Shown one piece after another: positions 9,701 to 20,326 of a stretch of 64,000 bases of DNA. Under the pieces are notes generated by a model. It saw nothing but the letters and a program-made list of their open reading frames with translations, was not told the origin of the DNA and did no database searches. The DNA is taken from assembly GCA_033064195.1 (NCBI GenBank), contig JARBJD010000113.1, positions 1-64,000 of the forward strand, written 5' to 3'. The position numbers and the translations under genes were made by a program. This stretch comes from Blattamonas nauphoetae. Taxonomy: Eukaryota; Preaxostyla; Oxymonadida. Position 1 is the stretch's first letter; each line of letters begins with the position of its first letter.

Positions 9701-10955
9701 TCGTTGTAGGCAGACCGTATTATCGGATATCAATTTAATGCCGATGATAGAAAGGTGGAATATGAAATAGTTCCGTCCAAATGTCTTGTGATCTGATCAG
9801 ATAAGGTGTCGACGACGGCCCTGTGAGTCCGGTTACGATTTGGAGCATAGGAAAGAATCAAAAGGTTGTTAGGCTGTAATTGTGAGGAGACATTCGAGAT
9901 GATCTCCAGTGACATCCAAAAAACAGTGAGGATTACTGATGGAGCCTATTGGCAGAGGTTGACCAACGTAGTGTAGTATGTTCAACCAAAGACAGCTAAG
10001 TGGCGAAAGTGTGGTGCACATGATTCATATGATTCAGTACAGATAGTTGAGCAAGGATCATGTTGTCATCAGATCTTGCGATCCGCCACGACACAGCATC
10101 AACGCTGGGCATGATGAGTCCGGTCATAAACAGGCGTGAAGCGAATATCTCCCATGATGGGAAATTGCTTGCTAGTATTTAATGTCGAGGTAGTCTCTGA
10201 TGACTAATAGAAACAGCGTCGGGAGCTGATGGAGCCAATTTTGAATGTTGATCCAGCGACGGGAAAAAAGATCAACGCAAATCTGCCAAAAGGTGAACTG
10301 GTTGCGCGAATGATTTGTTTAATTCAGTGCGAGTATTTGAGCGAGCTATTTATCCAGGATCTCCAAATGTATCTCTTCAGATGAATGGGTGGAGTTGTGA
10401 CGTCTGATGCAGACTAAGTCACTTGCACTTTGACGATTTCGCCTGGAAAGTGTAGAACTTCGACGGGGAAGGTCAAAACTTGTAGCATATTCGGCCAAAC
10501 AGAACCATCCTTGTCGGACGATAACGTCCCAATCTTCACGAGAATGTCGAAACGGCGGAGACTAGAAAACAAGTTTTCTTCGAGAGTTGTTTCTTCTCGT
10601 TTCCTCTTGAATCTTCGAGCTTTGAGCGTCCTTTAGGAATTTCAATGGAAATTGTTTCGAATGCTGTCGATGAAGGTGATGTGGTTGTGACGCTGATGTT
10701 GAAGACAAATTGGACAGATTCGGTCGGGCAACTTTGTCGGGGAGGGGTGATTTCGAAGCTAGTGCAGTCTTCTCTGAGAATTTGGATGGTCTTTGGCACA
10801 TTTCTTTCGAGTCCCATCAGATGAATCTGGGGACTAATTGGCTCGAGTGAAAGATTGTGAGAGTTGTTTGACCTTCGCGAAGTGGGTTTGGCTCGATTAA
10901 ATTAGTAAAATGATTTAGATAACGAAATTGACCAGGCCTACCCTTAATTCACTTA
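9701..10955. other. Decayed DNA upstream of a receptor-tail pseudogene
   Basis: No continuous frame. Short plus-strand stretches between about 10,430 and 10,820 may be the upstream part of the receptor pseudogene that follows, but they are too broken to align by eye. Confidence 0.35.
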
Positions 10956-11597
10956 TTGTTGCATTTGACCATTCCACGTCACAGAACGTCTCATCATGAG
11001 AGGAGCAGCCGGTTTCGTGATGGACCTACTGGAAGGGCGGTCCTTCCATGTGGACTGAAACTGGAAGTGTTCACGTCGATGGAGGATGGGAACTCGGAAG
11101 AGTCATCGATTCTTGATGTTGACACAAACACAGCGTCATCGTTCAATGAAACCAGAATTGAGTTCATTGTGACACCAAAGGACGTCGCGAATCTTTCGAA
11201 GAAATTGGAATGGAAAGTGCGTCTTCTGAATGGGGACAGCTAGATTGGAACTGAACATCTTGTTTTGCGAGAGAAACCGCGAAGCGTGGTGTGGCTGATT
11301 CCTGTGATTATTGTTGTGGTTGTTGTGATCGTTGCACTTCTTCTGATTTGGAGATGTCGCTCTACGAGACGAGTGGAGAAGAAAGGCGAAATAATCAAAA
11401 CTGCAGACGACACCACAACGACTGAGATAAGAGAAACTGGTTCTGATCGACCTGATGCTGAAAGTGAAGTCGAACCAACAATCAGTCTTCCCTTTATTGT
11501 GCCAATAGGCATGGGCCGCGGTCGGTCCGACTGCTCGTCGACCGACCGACTGCTTTTTTTTGTGATCATACCCTTTTCACGCAACGCACAGAATTGA
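10956..11597 (+). pseudogene. Remnant of a giant surface receptor: membrane-proximal module and membrane span
   Basis: Two plus-strand frames side by side resemble the end of the ectodomain of the intact receptor at 20.3-27.0 kb. The first contains LPCGLKLEVFTS and LEWKVRLLNGD, matching PCGLSLEVYE and LEWRGRLIYGN there. The second has a hydrophobic span (VVWLIPVIIVVVVVIVALLL) followed by basic residues, matching that receptor's membrane segment. The two are separated by a stop at about 11,241 and no kinase-like tail follows, so this is a truncated host pseudogene. The ectodomain upstream has decayed beyond recognition. Confidence 0.7.
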
Positions 11598-12000
11598 ATC
11601 CTTTCGATTGCCGTAAAAACCAAAGTATTGTCAATAAAAGAATATACGTGAATATTTGGGAAGATTAAAGGAACAGAGAATCGATATGTTTTGAATGAAA
11701 GGGGAGAATAAGCGCTGAACACTTCTTTACTCAAATAAATGGCGGAGTTGTCAACCATCCCTCGTTTTTCGCTCTCGCGGCAATACTGTTGTGAACACAC
11801 TGTCACATCAAACCTTGTCACCACTGTTGGTGGCTGAGTCACCTGTGTCTCCAGAAGCTGAACAAGAAACTTCATTTGCGCCTTCACCGATTCCACCTCT
11901 TTCCGACGCTTCAGGTGCTCCTACCGCTCTTCTCGCAGCTTCTTCACCTCGTTCTCCAGTGCCGCCACGTGTGTCAGCAGATAATCAACAACTGGTGTGT
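11580..12000 (-). pseudogene. Coiled-coil plus beta-domain fragment, broken
   Basis: The minus strand reads a coiled coil (VVDYLLTHVAALENEVKK), an in-frame TAG near 11,922, and then the same frame continuing (EHLKRRKEVESVKAQMKFL). After it comes VVTRFDVTVC and AIYLSKEVFSAYSPL, a layout like the coiled-coil/SPRY-like genes at 27.2 and 31.2 kb, where FIPKTLFSPLISSD occupies the matching place. The TAG could come from CAG by one change. No complete gene can be built around it, so I treat it as a decayed host relative of that family. Confidence 0.5.
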
Positions 12001-12462
12001 TTGTGATGTGCACAGACAGAAGGTAGGGGTAGGACGAAGGAGAGATCGTGGAGAGGGAGAGTGAGGAAGAGAAGAAGGCAGACTTGGTGGCGTGTTGGGT
12101 GGGGGTGGAGGGAGGACAGAGTGACGTGCGTCGGGTGGGACGGCGGGGGCCTGCACCGAAGGATGAGACAAAATGATGAAACACAAACTTAAAAATAGGA
12201 AACACGATCAAGACAAGAAACAGAACCACACACCGGAAAATGTGACTGGTAGAATCACGCCCATTCTGATTGTGCGCAGCCTCTCATTCCGAAATCGGTC
12301 GAGTATCCCTGCTTTTCCTTTCGAGCTTTGTCGCTGGCGTCGCCTGTGTATTCGAACATTCACCTTCGCTTGCTCTGCATTCCCTCGTTCCTTCCCTCCA
12401 CACTGTCCACATGATGCAGTCAGTTCGGAACGTCACACTGAAACAGCGGCGCCTGCTCTCCC

Positions 12463-12852
12463 TCATCCCCCAACACGTCCTCCTCCCGACTCTGTGGACA
12501 CACTCAGGCTTGCACTTCCGAAGTCACGTTTCGTCTGGCAAGCAATCGGAAGACACGATGGAGAGAGTCGGCTCCACAACTTCCTCCTTCTTCTCCTCTT
12601 CTCTTCCCCCATTCGCGGCACTCGGAAGAAGTTCATCGGGAGCATCCCAACCTCTCCCTTCACCTCTCCCAGCATCCACACCTCCCCCGGCCAGTCAAAC
12701 GCGTAGCAGAAGCACAACTCCCCTGCTTTGAGCCCCGACTCCTTCATGAACGCCCATGCACTCTCTTCCAACCAGTAGGGCGCTTTGACCAGGCAATGTT
12801 TGAGCAGAACTGGTGTTTCGAGACAAGCATAAACAGAGTACGTGTTTTGCAT
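12463..12852 (-). pseudogene. SH3-like fragment on the minus strand
   Basis: A 129-codon frame contains a stretch reading like the second half of an SH3 domain: AGELCFCYAFDWPGEVW, then MLGEVKGEVGMLPMNFF. Compare the usual W-x-G ... G-x-x-G-x-x-P-x-N-Y/F pattern. A basic, Ser-rich tail follows. The region downstream does not continue in frame, and upstream frames (12,899-13,102 and 13,035-13,364) are short and switch phase. It could be an exon of a spliced gene, but I could not find consistent splice sites linking it to neighbours. Confidence 0.4.
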
Positions 12853-13034
12853 TTAGAACTTCAGAGCATGTGAAGAGAAGGTTGTTTGGTTGGATTCTTC
12901 AAAGAAAATAGGAGTGAGCACGATGGAGAAGTTCATGGTGCTCTTTTTCGTCAGCTCCCTGTTCATACTCACCTTCCCCAGGAACGAGCACATCAAGTGC
13001 ATAATGTCCCGATTTTGGATCGGAATTGTGGAAA

Positions 13035-13364
13035 TTAGAAACTACTTCGGGTGGGTATGGCACAGTGTCGACAGTACTGTTGTGAAGAAAGGTGACTGCC
13101 AAACTTGGCGGAAGGGTTGGATGAACTCGCGCAGAATCGTCTCTGAAAAGCCAGAAAGAACATGTGGCTGCTGTGTGGACAAGTACAAATCTCAGTTCTT
13201 GGGTATTTCCTTTGTAGTTCGTCGATTGTCGATTTGACAGAATGAGTTGATAAAATACCCTCTTGCATGAATTTCTGTTGTGAATCCAGTTTTTTGATCA
13301 ACTGCGACACTGTGTCGTTCATAGTCGTAGGGATATCCGTGTTTGAGTCTGCGATCTTCTCCAA
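13035..13364 (-). pseudogene. Coiled-coil fragment, possibly the same broken gene as the SH3-like piece
   Basis: The minus strand begins EKIADSNTDIPTTMNDTV, followed by a Lys/Gln-rich helical segment (SQLIKKLDSQQKFMQEG), and then turns into unlike, Cys/His/Phe-rich sequence, as if the real frame was left. Its direction and position fit an upstream part of the gene whose SH3-like piece lies at 12.5-12.85 kb. No domain is recognised. Confidence 0.3.
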
Positions 13365-14354
13365 AACCTAAATGTCGGAGAGGAAGCTGTGGTCATATGC
13401 TATCCCTCCAGACATTAGAAAACGGACCATCGGTAATCCACATCAATCTAAGCCACTTGTGGAACCGCAGCAGGTGCGACAGGGTGGAATTCGGAGCTTA
13501 TGAAAGGCGTGAAGTGATAGCCGGTCACTGCTGGGATTGACAGAGGAAATGCAGTGAACGAGATCGCTTGAAGTGCAGAGGGGATGAATTGTGTGAACGC
13601 TGAGTGCAAATAGCGAGGTTTAAACGCGACGATTCAGTCGTCACGACCGATCATGAATGTTGAGAGATGGAGGAAGCCCATAGCTTGTTCTCTACCCTTT
13701 CCGATGTCCAACCTCCAAAAACAATCATCGAGCGAGACACAGGTGAGTATCCAGCCACATGCGAGCAGATCGGCGGTTGCTGGTTCTTGCCTGGTGTCAG
13801 GAAGGTTCAGGTCAGTGTTGCAATATCAAGGGCAAATAAATCATTTAGTCTGTGCTGATTCATTCCCCAAATACACACAGTGTTCCGTTCTTCATCACCA
13901 CCGGGTAGAGATAGCGTGGAGATGGTCGACGATGGTGGATGGACAAGACATCAACTTCACATAAATGTTGAGAAAGAGGTTGATAAGAGTGTAAAAACAA
14001 TGTAAAAGCACACTGATGTTGTGAATGATCGTTTTCTCTTCTCAAAATGCCTATTTCCGAGTTGGGCTGGATCACGTCATCATTTGCTGACAAATGAAGA
14101 GAAAGAGGTTGTAAAGGATGAAAAAGAAATAAAACACCATTTCATCATCATTTGGGTGAGTGGAAAAGTTGTGAGAACGAAGAGAAGGAGTCGGAGTCGG
14201 TCGGTCAGGCCGACTTTTTGTCCGATGTTGGGGAAGGACAGACCGACTCAGGGACTCTTGAACTACGACGTTTTGAATATTAATTTCGAGAAAAATGAGA
14301 TGAAATAATTATAGTGATGTTGTGAATCAAAAATGAGAAAAAGTGAACAATAAA
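13365..14354. other. Gene-free stretch
   Basis: Short overlapping frames only; nothing recognisable. Confidence 0.4.
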
Positions 14355-14427
14355 GTGTCCCAGGCGGGATTCGATCCTGGGTCCGGGGAGCAAAAAGCGA
14401 TCGTGCAACCGCTCGACTAAAGGGCAC
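14355..14427 (-). pseudogene. Degenerate tRNA-like sequence
   Basis: The minus strand has a good A box (TAGTCGAGCGG) and D arm, a near-consensus B box (GGATCGAATCC, one mismatch) and a T5 run 14 nt downstream. The acceptor and T stems pair poorly, and the anticodon arm is about four nucleotides short with no proper stem. It is therefore a tRNA pseudogene or tRNA-derived repeat rather than a working gene. No anticodon can be assigned. Confidence 0.4.
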
Positions 14428-14999
14428 ATCAAAATAGTCGCCGACTGTTTTATTTTTAGGGACTGGACTCGTCCTTCTCAGACCGACCACTGCCCATGCC
14501 TATGTGCCAACTCGTCAAAAGTATTCCCGTCTCTTATCTCCTTCCTACTAACACTCTTCCAACAACCCCTTTGGTCCAAAGTTTGACAATCCACCCCCGA
14601 AACCAGAATTCTCTTCTCTTCCTGAGACGAGATGGTTCTGAAAGCAGGATTTATGATGTTAAGAGGACGGACGAAGGACAAAATCTTGAGGACAGAGGAC
14701 AAGGGTCCTGTCCTCCTCGGAAAATCAGCTTTGTTTTCCTCCATTTCATCTGAATTCACCTTCTCTCTGTTCTTCAAACACTCTTTGTCTCTATTCGGAC
14801 CTGTTCAATGCCAGAGAATGCTTCAAAATGTCTGAAAAGAAGTTTCTTCACCCCGCACTTTTTTCATGGAATTTTCTGACTATATAGCAGACTTGATCCT
14901 TCAATATTCGATCATATCCATCGTATGACATTAAAAAGGGCGTTAATATGTGTGAAAATCAGTTTGGTGGTGAATCACGAGCCGTAGGGGCTCTGTCTC
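14428..14999. other. Gene-free stretch with GAGGACA-type repeats
   Basis: No protein recognised. Between 14,655 and 14,725 the motif AGGACA / TGTCCT recurs in both orientations, like the palindromic DNA just downstream and the cluster near 19.6 kb. Confidence 0.4.
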
Positions 15000-15023
15000 C
15001 TAAACTCCTAATTAGGAGTTTAG
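15000..15023. repeat. Perfect 24-bp palindrome
   Basis: CTAAACTCCTAA and its exact reverse complement, centred on AATT with no spacer. Confidence 0.9.
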
Positions 15024-15147
15024 AGGACGATCGGCCCAAGAGAGGACAAAGAGGAGGACAAATCGGACAAGCACCTTATATTCACACTGGAACTTTCTCT
15101 CAATTAGTTCATCCAACTTCTGCACTTATCTCAAAAGAGGACAAATC

Positions 15148-15175
15148 GGACAAATCGGACATGTCCGATTTGTCC
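15148..15175. repeat. Perfect 28-bp palindrome
   Basis: GGACAAATCGGACA followed by its exact reverse complement. The unit GGACAAATC also precedes it directly, and GATCCTC follows, extending the symmetry imperfectly. Confidence 0.9.
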
Positions 15176-16139
15176 CGATCCTCTTCCCCACGATGAGTTG
15201 TCTTCGTCATCTCTTTTCTTTCAGGACCTCTCATTCCGCAATTTGACTTCCGTTCTACATTCAACCCTTCTATTGTCGGGTTCTAAATCAATTTTGTCTG
15301 TGTTGAATCCAAATTCGTGAAAAACCACTTGACCCAGAATTGACTCCTCTTCTTCTTGTCATTGATATCGTATCGAATTAATCTGGTGAAAAATCACTCC
15401 ATCAGTATGTATCTCCCCTGTTATTACCCACTTCTTCCCATGTTTCTCATCATTTATCCGACATAGATGACTTGATCGTGTAACAATCTGAAATAAACAG
15501 AAAGAAATGAAATAGGAAAAACTCCCAACATCAGTATGCATCTTTATTGTTTCTATACTCATTTTCATCAATTAGCCGAACCACATACCTCCTCTGTTCT
15601 TCCGAACAACACGGAGAACTTCAAGGACATCCCGTTCCCGACACTGTCCATAACTCCGCCTTTCTCTTTGTCAGAACGTGATTTGAAGGAACCAATCACC
15701 TCTTCAGATTTGACACAATCTCCGACTCACTCACAATCGAGAACTGTATCGAAGCCAAACGGAAGGAGGATCTGAACGTGCCGCTCTCCGAAAATAGGCT
15801 ACTGCCACAGAATGAAACAGATTCCCTCATCGTACACACGGGAAATGATGTGTTGAGCGGGTCTTATTCATGCAAAGAATTGCGGAACGAACGTGGGCAG
15901 CCAATTTACAACCAGCCTCCGATGATTAGGCGGATGACTCACTTTTTCTCGATCAACTTCCGAAACAAACCACCAAGTGCGACTCTGACGATATTTCATC
16001 ATTCTGCTCTGACTTGCGATTGAAGAGAAGCCGACACGAGAAAATGGCGATCAAGACGGATTTCACCGCATACTCGATTTAAAATACGATAAATATCATG
16101 CGCATCAGTACCTAGTCTCATCAACGACGATGAATCTTC
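15176..16139. other. Gene-poor stretch
   Basis: Short plus-strand frames at 15,536-15,775 and 15,778-16,023 are Ser/Thr/Pro-rich and could be the start of the beta-helix pseudogene that follows. I could not align them to a family member. Confidence 0.3.
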
Positions 16140-17547
16140 GAGGAAAAGAAACAAGAATCTATTCTACATGTTTCATGGATGATAATTGATTGTCGAGGGA
16201 TGTTTCTTTCGAACGGACAACTCTCGAACTCCAACGTGGTCATTTCGTCAAGCATGATCATCTCAAATCCTGCATGTTCCCCATTTATGCTTGTCTGTTC
16301 TGAGGTGAACGATGGATGTTCAATTTCTTTCATTGACGTTGTTCCCAGATCGAGTGAACTTCGGACACTCCTTCCACTGATTGCCTTTTCCCCAATCCGC
16401 AAATTCTCCTCCGCCCAACCACCCTGCTCTGAGATAAACAGTGCAGCTTCTGTCAGCTGCTCCGGTCTCCTCATTCACGTCACCAGCCTCGTTCTTGGAA
16501 CTGGTCCTCTCCTCTCTCCCCAGGACACTTTCGACAGAACAGAATCAAGTCGTACCGACTCAACTCACAGTTGACTCATCTCTCCTCTCTTCCCGCCTCC
16601 TGACACAATGAGCTCGAACCAACTTAGTGGAACAGGGTGTGTGGACTCAACAACGGAGAATCCCTCGTCTGCTCGAACGTCTCCTTCACCCCTTTGCCGC
16701 CTCCTTCAACAGAATCATCCAGAAATCAACGGCATCGTTCAAAACCACATCACGTTCAGTCGCTGTTTGTTCATGGCGTGTTCAGCGCAGTTTGATGGAA
16801 GTGCGACACTCTCCGGCCCTTCCTCTCTTTCCATCTCAGGCTCGGTTTTCCAGCCAGTCTCTGCCTCATACTCTTCATGGACTGCTGCCGTCCTCCCTCT
16901 GAAGGCGAGGTGAGTTGTGCCATGCGCCTCGCAGACAGCTCCGGGCTCGTTCTGGACAGCGTGATATTCAGAGGAATCGACTCTTCAGAAGGGATGGAGT
17001 TCGTGCTCCAGAACCCAGGGTGCTCGTCGTTGTTCGCAACAAGAATCACGAACTGTGACTCCACGACAATTGCCGAGAATTACCTGATCGTTGACGAGGA
17101 CAGACTGGACAGTACGCTGATCCCTCATCCAACACAAAACGCCATCACCAGCAGGATCTTGTATAATCTTCTCGACGAGGCCACAGCGACTCTTCAGAGA
17201 TTCGCAGAATCGGCCGTCGAAGGAAGGATGATCGCCACCCCTTTTCTCGCTTCCTCATCTTCGATTTTCCAGAGCTTGACACACAATCTGCTCTCAGTGA
17301 AGTGCACATCCGACGAATTCATCGTCGATCCTTCGATTCAATCATCAACTCATTCAATATTCCTCTCAACATGCGTCCTCACCCTCAACAGTGGTCACCT
17401 TATCCCAATCACCTCGTTCTGATGGTACTGTCGTTCACTTCACCGGACAGGCCATCACTGACGCGCTTCACAACCACTCTCGACACAGTAGTCCTGACTA
17501 CGTGAGATACACTCAGAGTGGACTCGGAATGCCGACAGGAACTTTCA
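16140..17547 (+). pseudogene. Broken giant surface protein (beta-helix ectodomain), cut by the minisatellite
   Basis: Plus-strand fragments match the N-terminal half of the two large surface genes in this window. One carries SNVVISSSMIISNPACSPFM and ends LVLGTGPLLS, the same landmark as VGTGPLLSFG at 38.3-44.4 kb and GTGPLFSFG at 20-27 kb. The next frames contain TGCVDSTTENP, CLFMACS and LDSVIFRGIDSSEG, typical of Ser-rich parallel beta-helix repeats. The reading moves between frames several times, so the gene is dead. Its last readable frame runs straight into the 24-bp minisatellite. It is a host gene family member. Confidence 0.65.
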
Positions 17548-19165
17548 CTCTCCACGATCTCCCGTCCTTCCTCTCCTCGATCGCCCACTCCCTCCTCTTC
17601 ACGATCTTCCGTCCCTCCTCTCCTCGATCGCACACTCCCTCCTCTCCACGATCGCACACTCCCTGCTCTCCACGATCGCGCGTCCCTGCTCTACACGATC
17701 GCACACTTTCTCCTCTCCACGATCGCACACTCCCTCCTCTCCACGATCGCGCACTCCCTGCTCTACTCGAACGCACACTCCCTCCTCTTCACGATCGCAC
17801 ACTCCCTCCTCTCCACGATCGCACACTCCCTCCTCTCCACGATCGCGCACTCCCTGCTCTACTCGAACGCACACTCCCTCCTCTCCACGATCGCACACTC
17901 CCTCCTCTCCACGATCGCACACTCCCTCCTCTCCACGATCGCACACTCCCTCCTCTCCACGATCGCACACTCCCTGCTCTACTCGAACGCACACTCCCTC
18001 CTCTCCACGATCGCACACTCCCTCCTCTCCACGATCGCGCACTCCCTGCTCTACTCGAACGCACACTCCCTCCTCTCCACGATCGCGCACTCCCTGCTCT
18101 ACTCGAACGCACACTCCCTCCTCTCCACGATCGCGCACTCCCTGCTCTACTCGAACGCACACTCCTCTCCACGATCGCGCACTCCCTGCTCTCCACGATC
18201 GCGCACTCCCTCCTCTCCACGATCGCACACTCCCTCCTCTCCACGATCGCGCACTCCCTCCTCTCCACGATCGCACACTCCCTCCTCTCCACGATCGCAC
18301 ACTCCCTGCTCTACTCGAACGCACACTCCCTCCTCTCCACGATCGCACACCCTCCTCTCCACGATCGCGCACTCCCTGCTCTACTCGAACGCACACTCCC
18401 TCCTCTCCACGATCGCACACTCCCTCCTCTCCACGATCGCGCACTCCCTGCTCTACTCGAACGCACACTCCCTCCTCTCCACGATCGCACACTCCCTCCT
18501 CTCCACGATCGCACACTCCTCCTCTCCACGATCGCACACTCCCTGCTCTACTCGAACGCACACTCCCTCCTCTCCACGATCGCACACTCCCTCCTCTCCA
18601 CGATCGCGCACTCCTCCTCTCCACGATCGCACACTCCCTCCTCTCCACGATCGCACACTCCCTGCTCTACTCGAACGCACACTCCCTCCTCTCCACGATC
18701 GCACACTCCCTGCTCTACTCGAACGCACACTCCCTCCTCTCCACGATCGCACACTCCCTCCTCTCCACGATCGCGCACTCCCTGCTCTCCACGATCGCGC
18801 ACTCCCTCCTCTCCACGATCGCACACTCCCTCCTCTCCACGATCGCACACTCCCTGCTCTACTCGAACGCACACTCCCTCCTCTCCACGATCGCACACTC
18901 CCTGCTCTACTCGAACGCACACTCCCTCCTCTCCACGATCGCACACTCCCTCCTCTCCACGATCGCGCACTCCCTCCTCTACACGATCGCACACTCCCTC
19001 CTCTCCACGATCGCGCACTCCCTGCTCTACTCGAACGCACACTCCCTCCTCTCCACGATCGCGCACTCCCTGCTCTCCACGATCGCACACTCCCTCCTCT
19101 CCACGATCGCGCGTCCCTGCTCTCCACGATCGCACATTCCCTCCTCTCCACGATCGCGCGTTCAC
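17548..19165. repeat. 24-bp minisatellite of about 67 units
   Basis: Two unit types alternate irregularly: CTCCACGATCGCACACTCCC plus TCCT, and CTACTCGAACGCACACTCCC plus TCCT. G/A variants occur at CGCRCACTCCCT, and a few units are shortened by one or two bases. The common unit holds the palindrome CGATCG. The length is a multiple of three and most units contain no stop, so long frames appear on both strands (SPRSHTPS, LHDRTLPP and STIAHSLL periods on the plus strand). These frames come from the repeat and are not evidence of genes. Confidence 0.95.
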
Positions 19166-20326
19166 TCCCATTCACACTCTCAATTCTAAATATATCGATT
19201 GCTTCATCTCTCACTTCATTTCAAATCAAATTTCGCCAACGTCAAGCTGTTCCCTCGGGTTTTCTACGCTAACCGGATGAATTCCGCAGTATCTTCACTC
19301 ATTTTCTTCCATTTGTTCCGACCCAACCTGAGGTAGTTGTGTGAAGGCGAAGAAGAGTGCTTGTTTCATCACTACTCCGTCCACTTCCTTCTAACTTCTT
19401 TCGTATTCTGTATTTCGCAACATTTCATCGGTAACAAAAGTATTCGAGAAGATTCGATCCGTGATCAACCCTCAATGTGATTTGTTGGATCGACTTCGTT
19501 GATTTTCACGTTTTTTGCAAAATCAAGCCAAATTCGATCCTAAAATGCACTTTTATCACTGGAAATATCCAAAATTTTCAATTTTCTTTCAATTTCAGAA
19601 TCGGACAAGAAAAAGAGGAGGACGGACAGAAAGTGAGGAGGACAGGACAACTTAACATCATAAAGCAGGATTACCAGTTCATCACGCATTTCAAGTTTTT
19701 CTTCATGATGACACTTGTTATTTTGACAAAATCTTGAAAAGAGGGCCGATCACGACACTTTGTTACAGGGAGTGGACATTTCCAGAGATAATCTCCCAAT
19801 TGACTCTATAAACAGTAACTCATCTTTTCATCTTCGACTTTTTGATGAAAGGGAGAGAATGATGCGAAGAAAGAGATAGGGTGATGAGAGAAAGTGAGAT
19901 GGGAAATTTGCTGTGCGATGTGAAGTGAGGAAGGGAATATATCATGAATCGATGCTCGAAATGTGTTGTGACTCCAAAGAATAAATCAAAATGCGAGGAG
20001 AAGACAAAAGAGAGAGGAGGTCAATCATGACAGTGAAATGCGAAGTGGATGAACAGAAGTGACGGACGAATGATGAAACTGCCCAGATCAGATGAGGAGG
20101 CAGTGTGAGGAAATACGAGAGAGATGAGAGAGCTCAATCAGGGTTGTCCCTGTGATGCGAGGAAACAAAAGACACGCACAGAAATGGTGTTGACATGTTT
20201 GAGGGAGTCGACGTTCGAGGGGAGTGGTTGAGTGATTGGATGATTGTTCATCGAGAGGAAGAATGAGAATGACGAAAAACGAGGATAGATGAAAAAAGAA
20301 AGTGTGGATGAAGTGAAATGGAGTGG
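19166..20326. other. Intergenic region downstream of the receptor gene
   Basis: No supported gene. A cluster of GGACA/GAGGAC motifs lies at 19,600-19,650, like those near 14.7 and 15.1 kb. Confidence 0.45.

Noticed and set aside
11900-12000. Reassigned stop codons (TAG or TAA as Gln, known in some oxymonads)
   Set aside because: The coiled-coil frame with an internal TAG invites it. But well-supported genes here end at TGA, TAA and TAG and contain no in-frame TAG or TAA, so a standard code with a broken gene is simpler.
17548-19165. Possible CRISPR array
   Set aside because: Units are contiguous with no unique spacers, and the genome is eukaryotic.
17391-19280. Plus- and minus-strand frames of 250-630 codons in the 17.5-19.2 kb region
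   Set aside because: They are translations of the 24-bp minisatellite, open in several phases at once, with 8-residue periods and no independent protein features.
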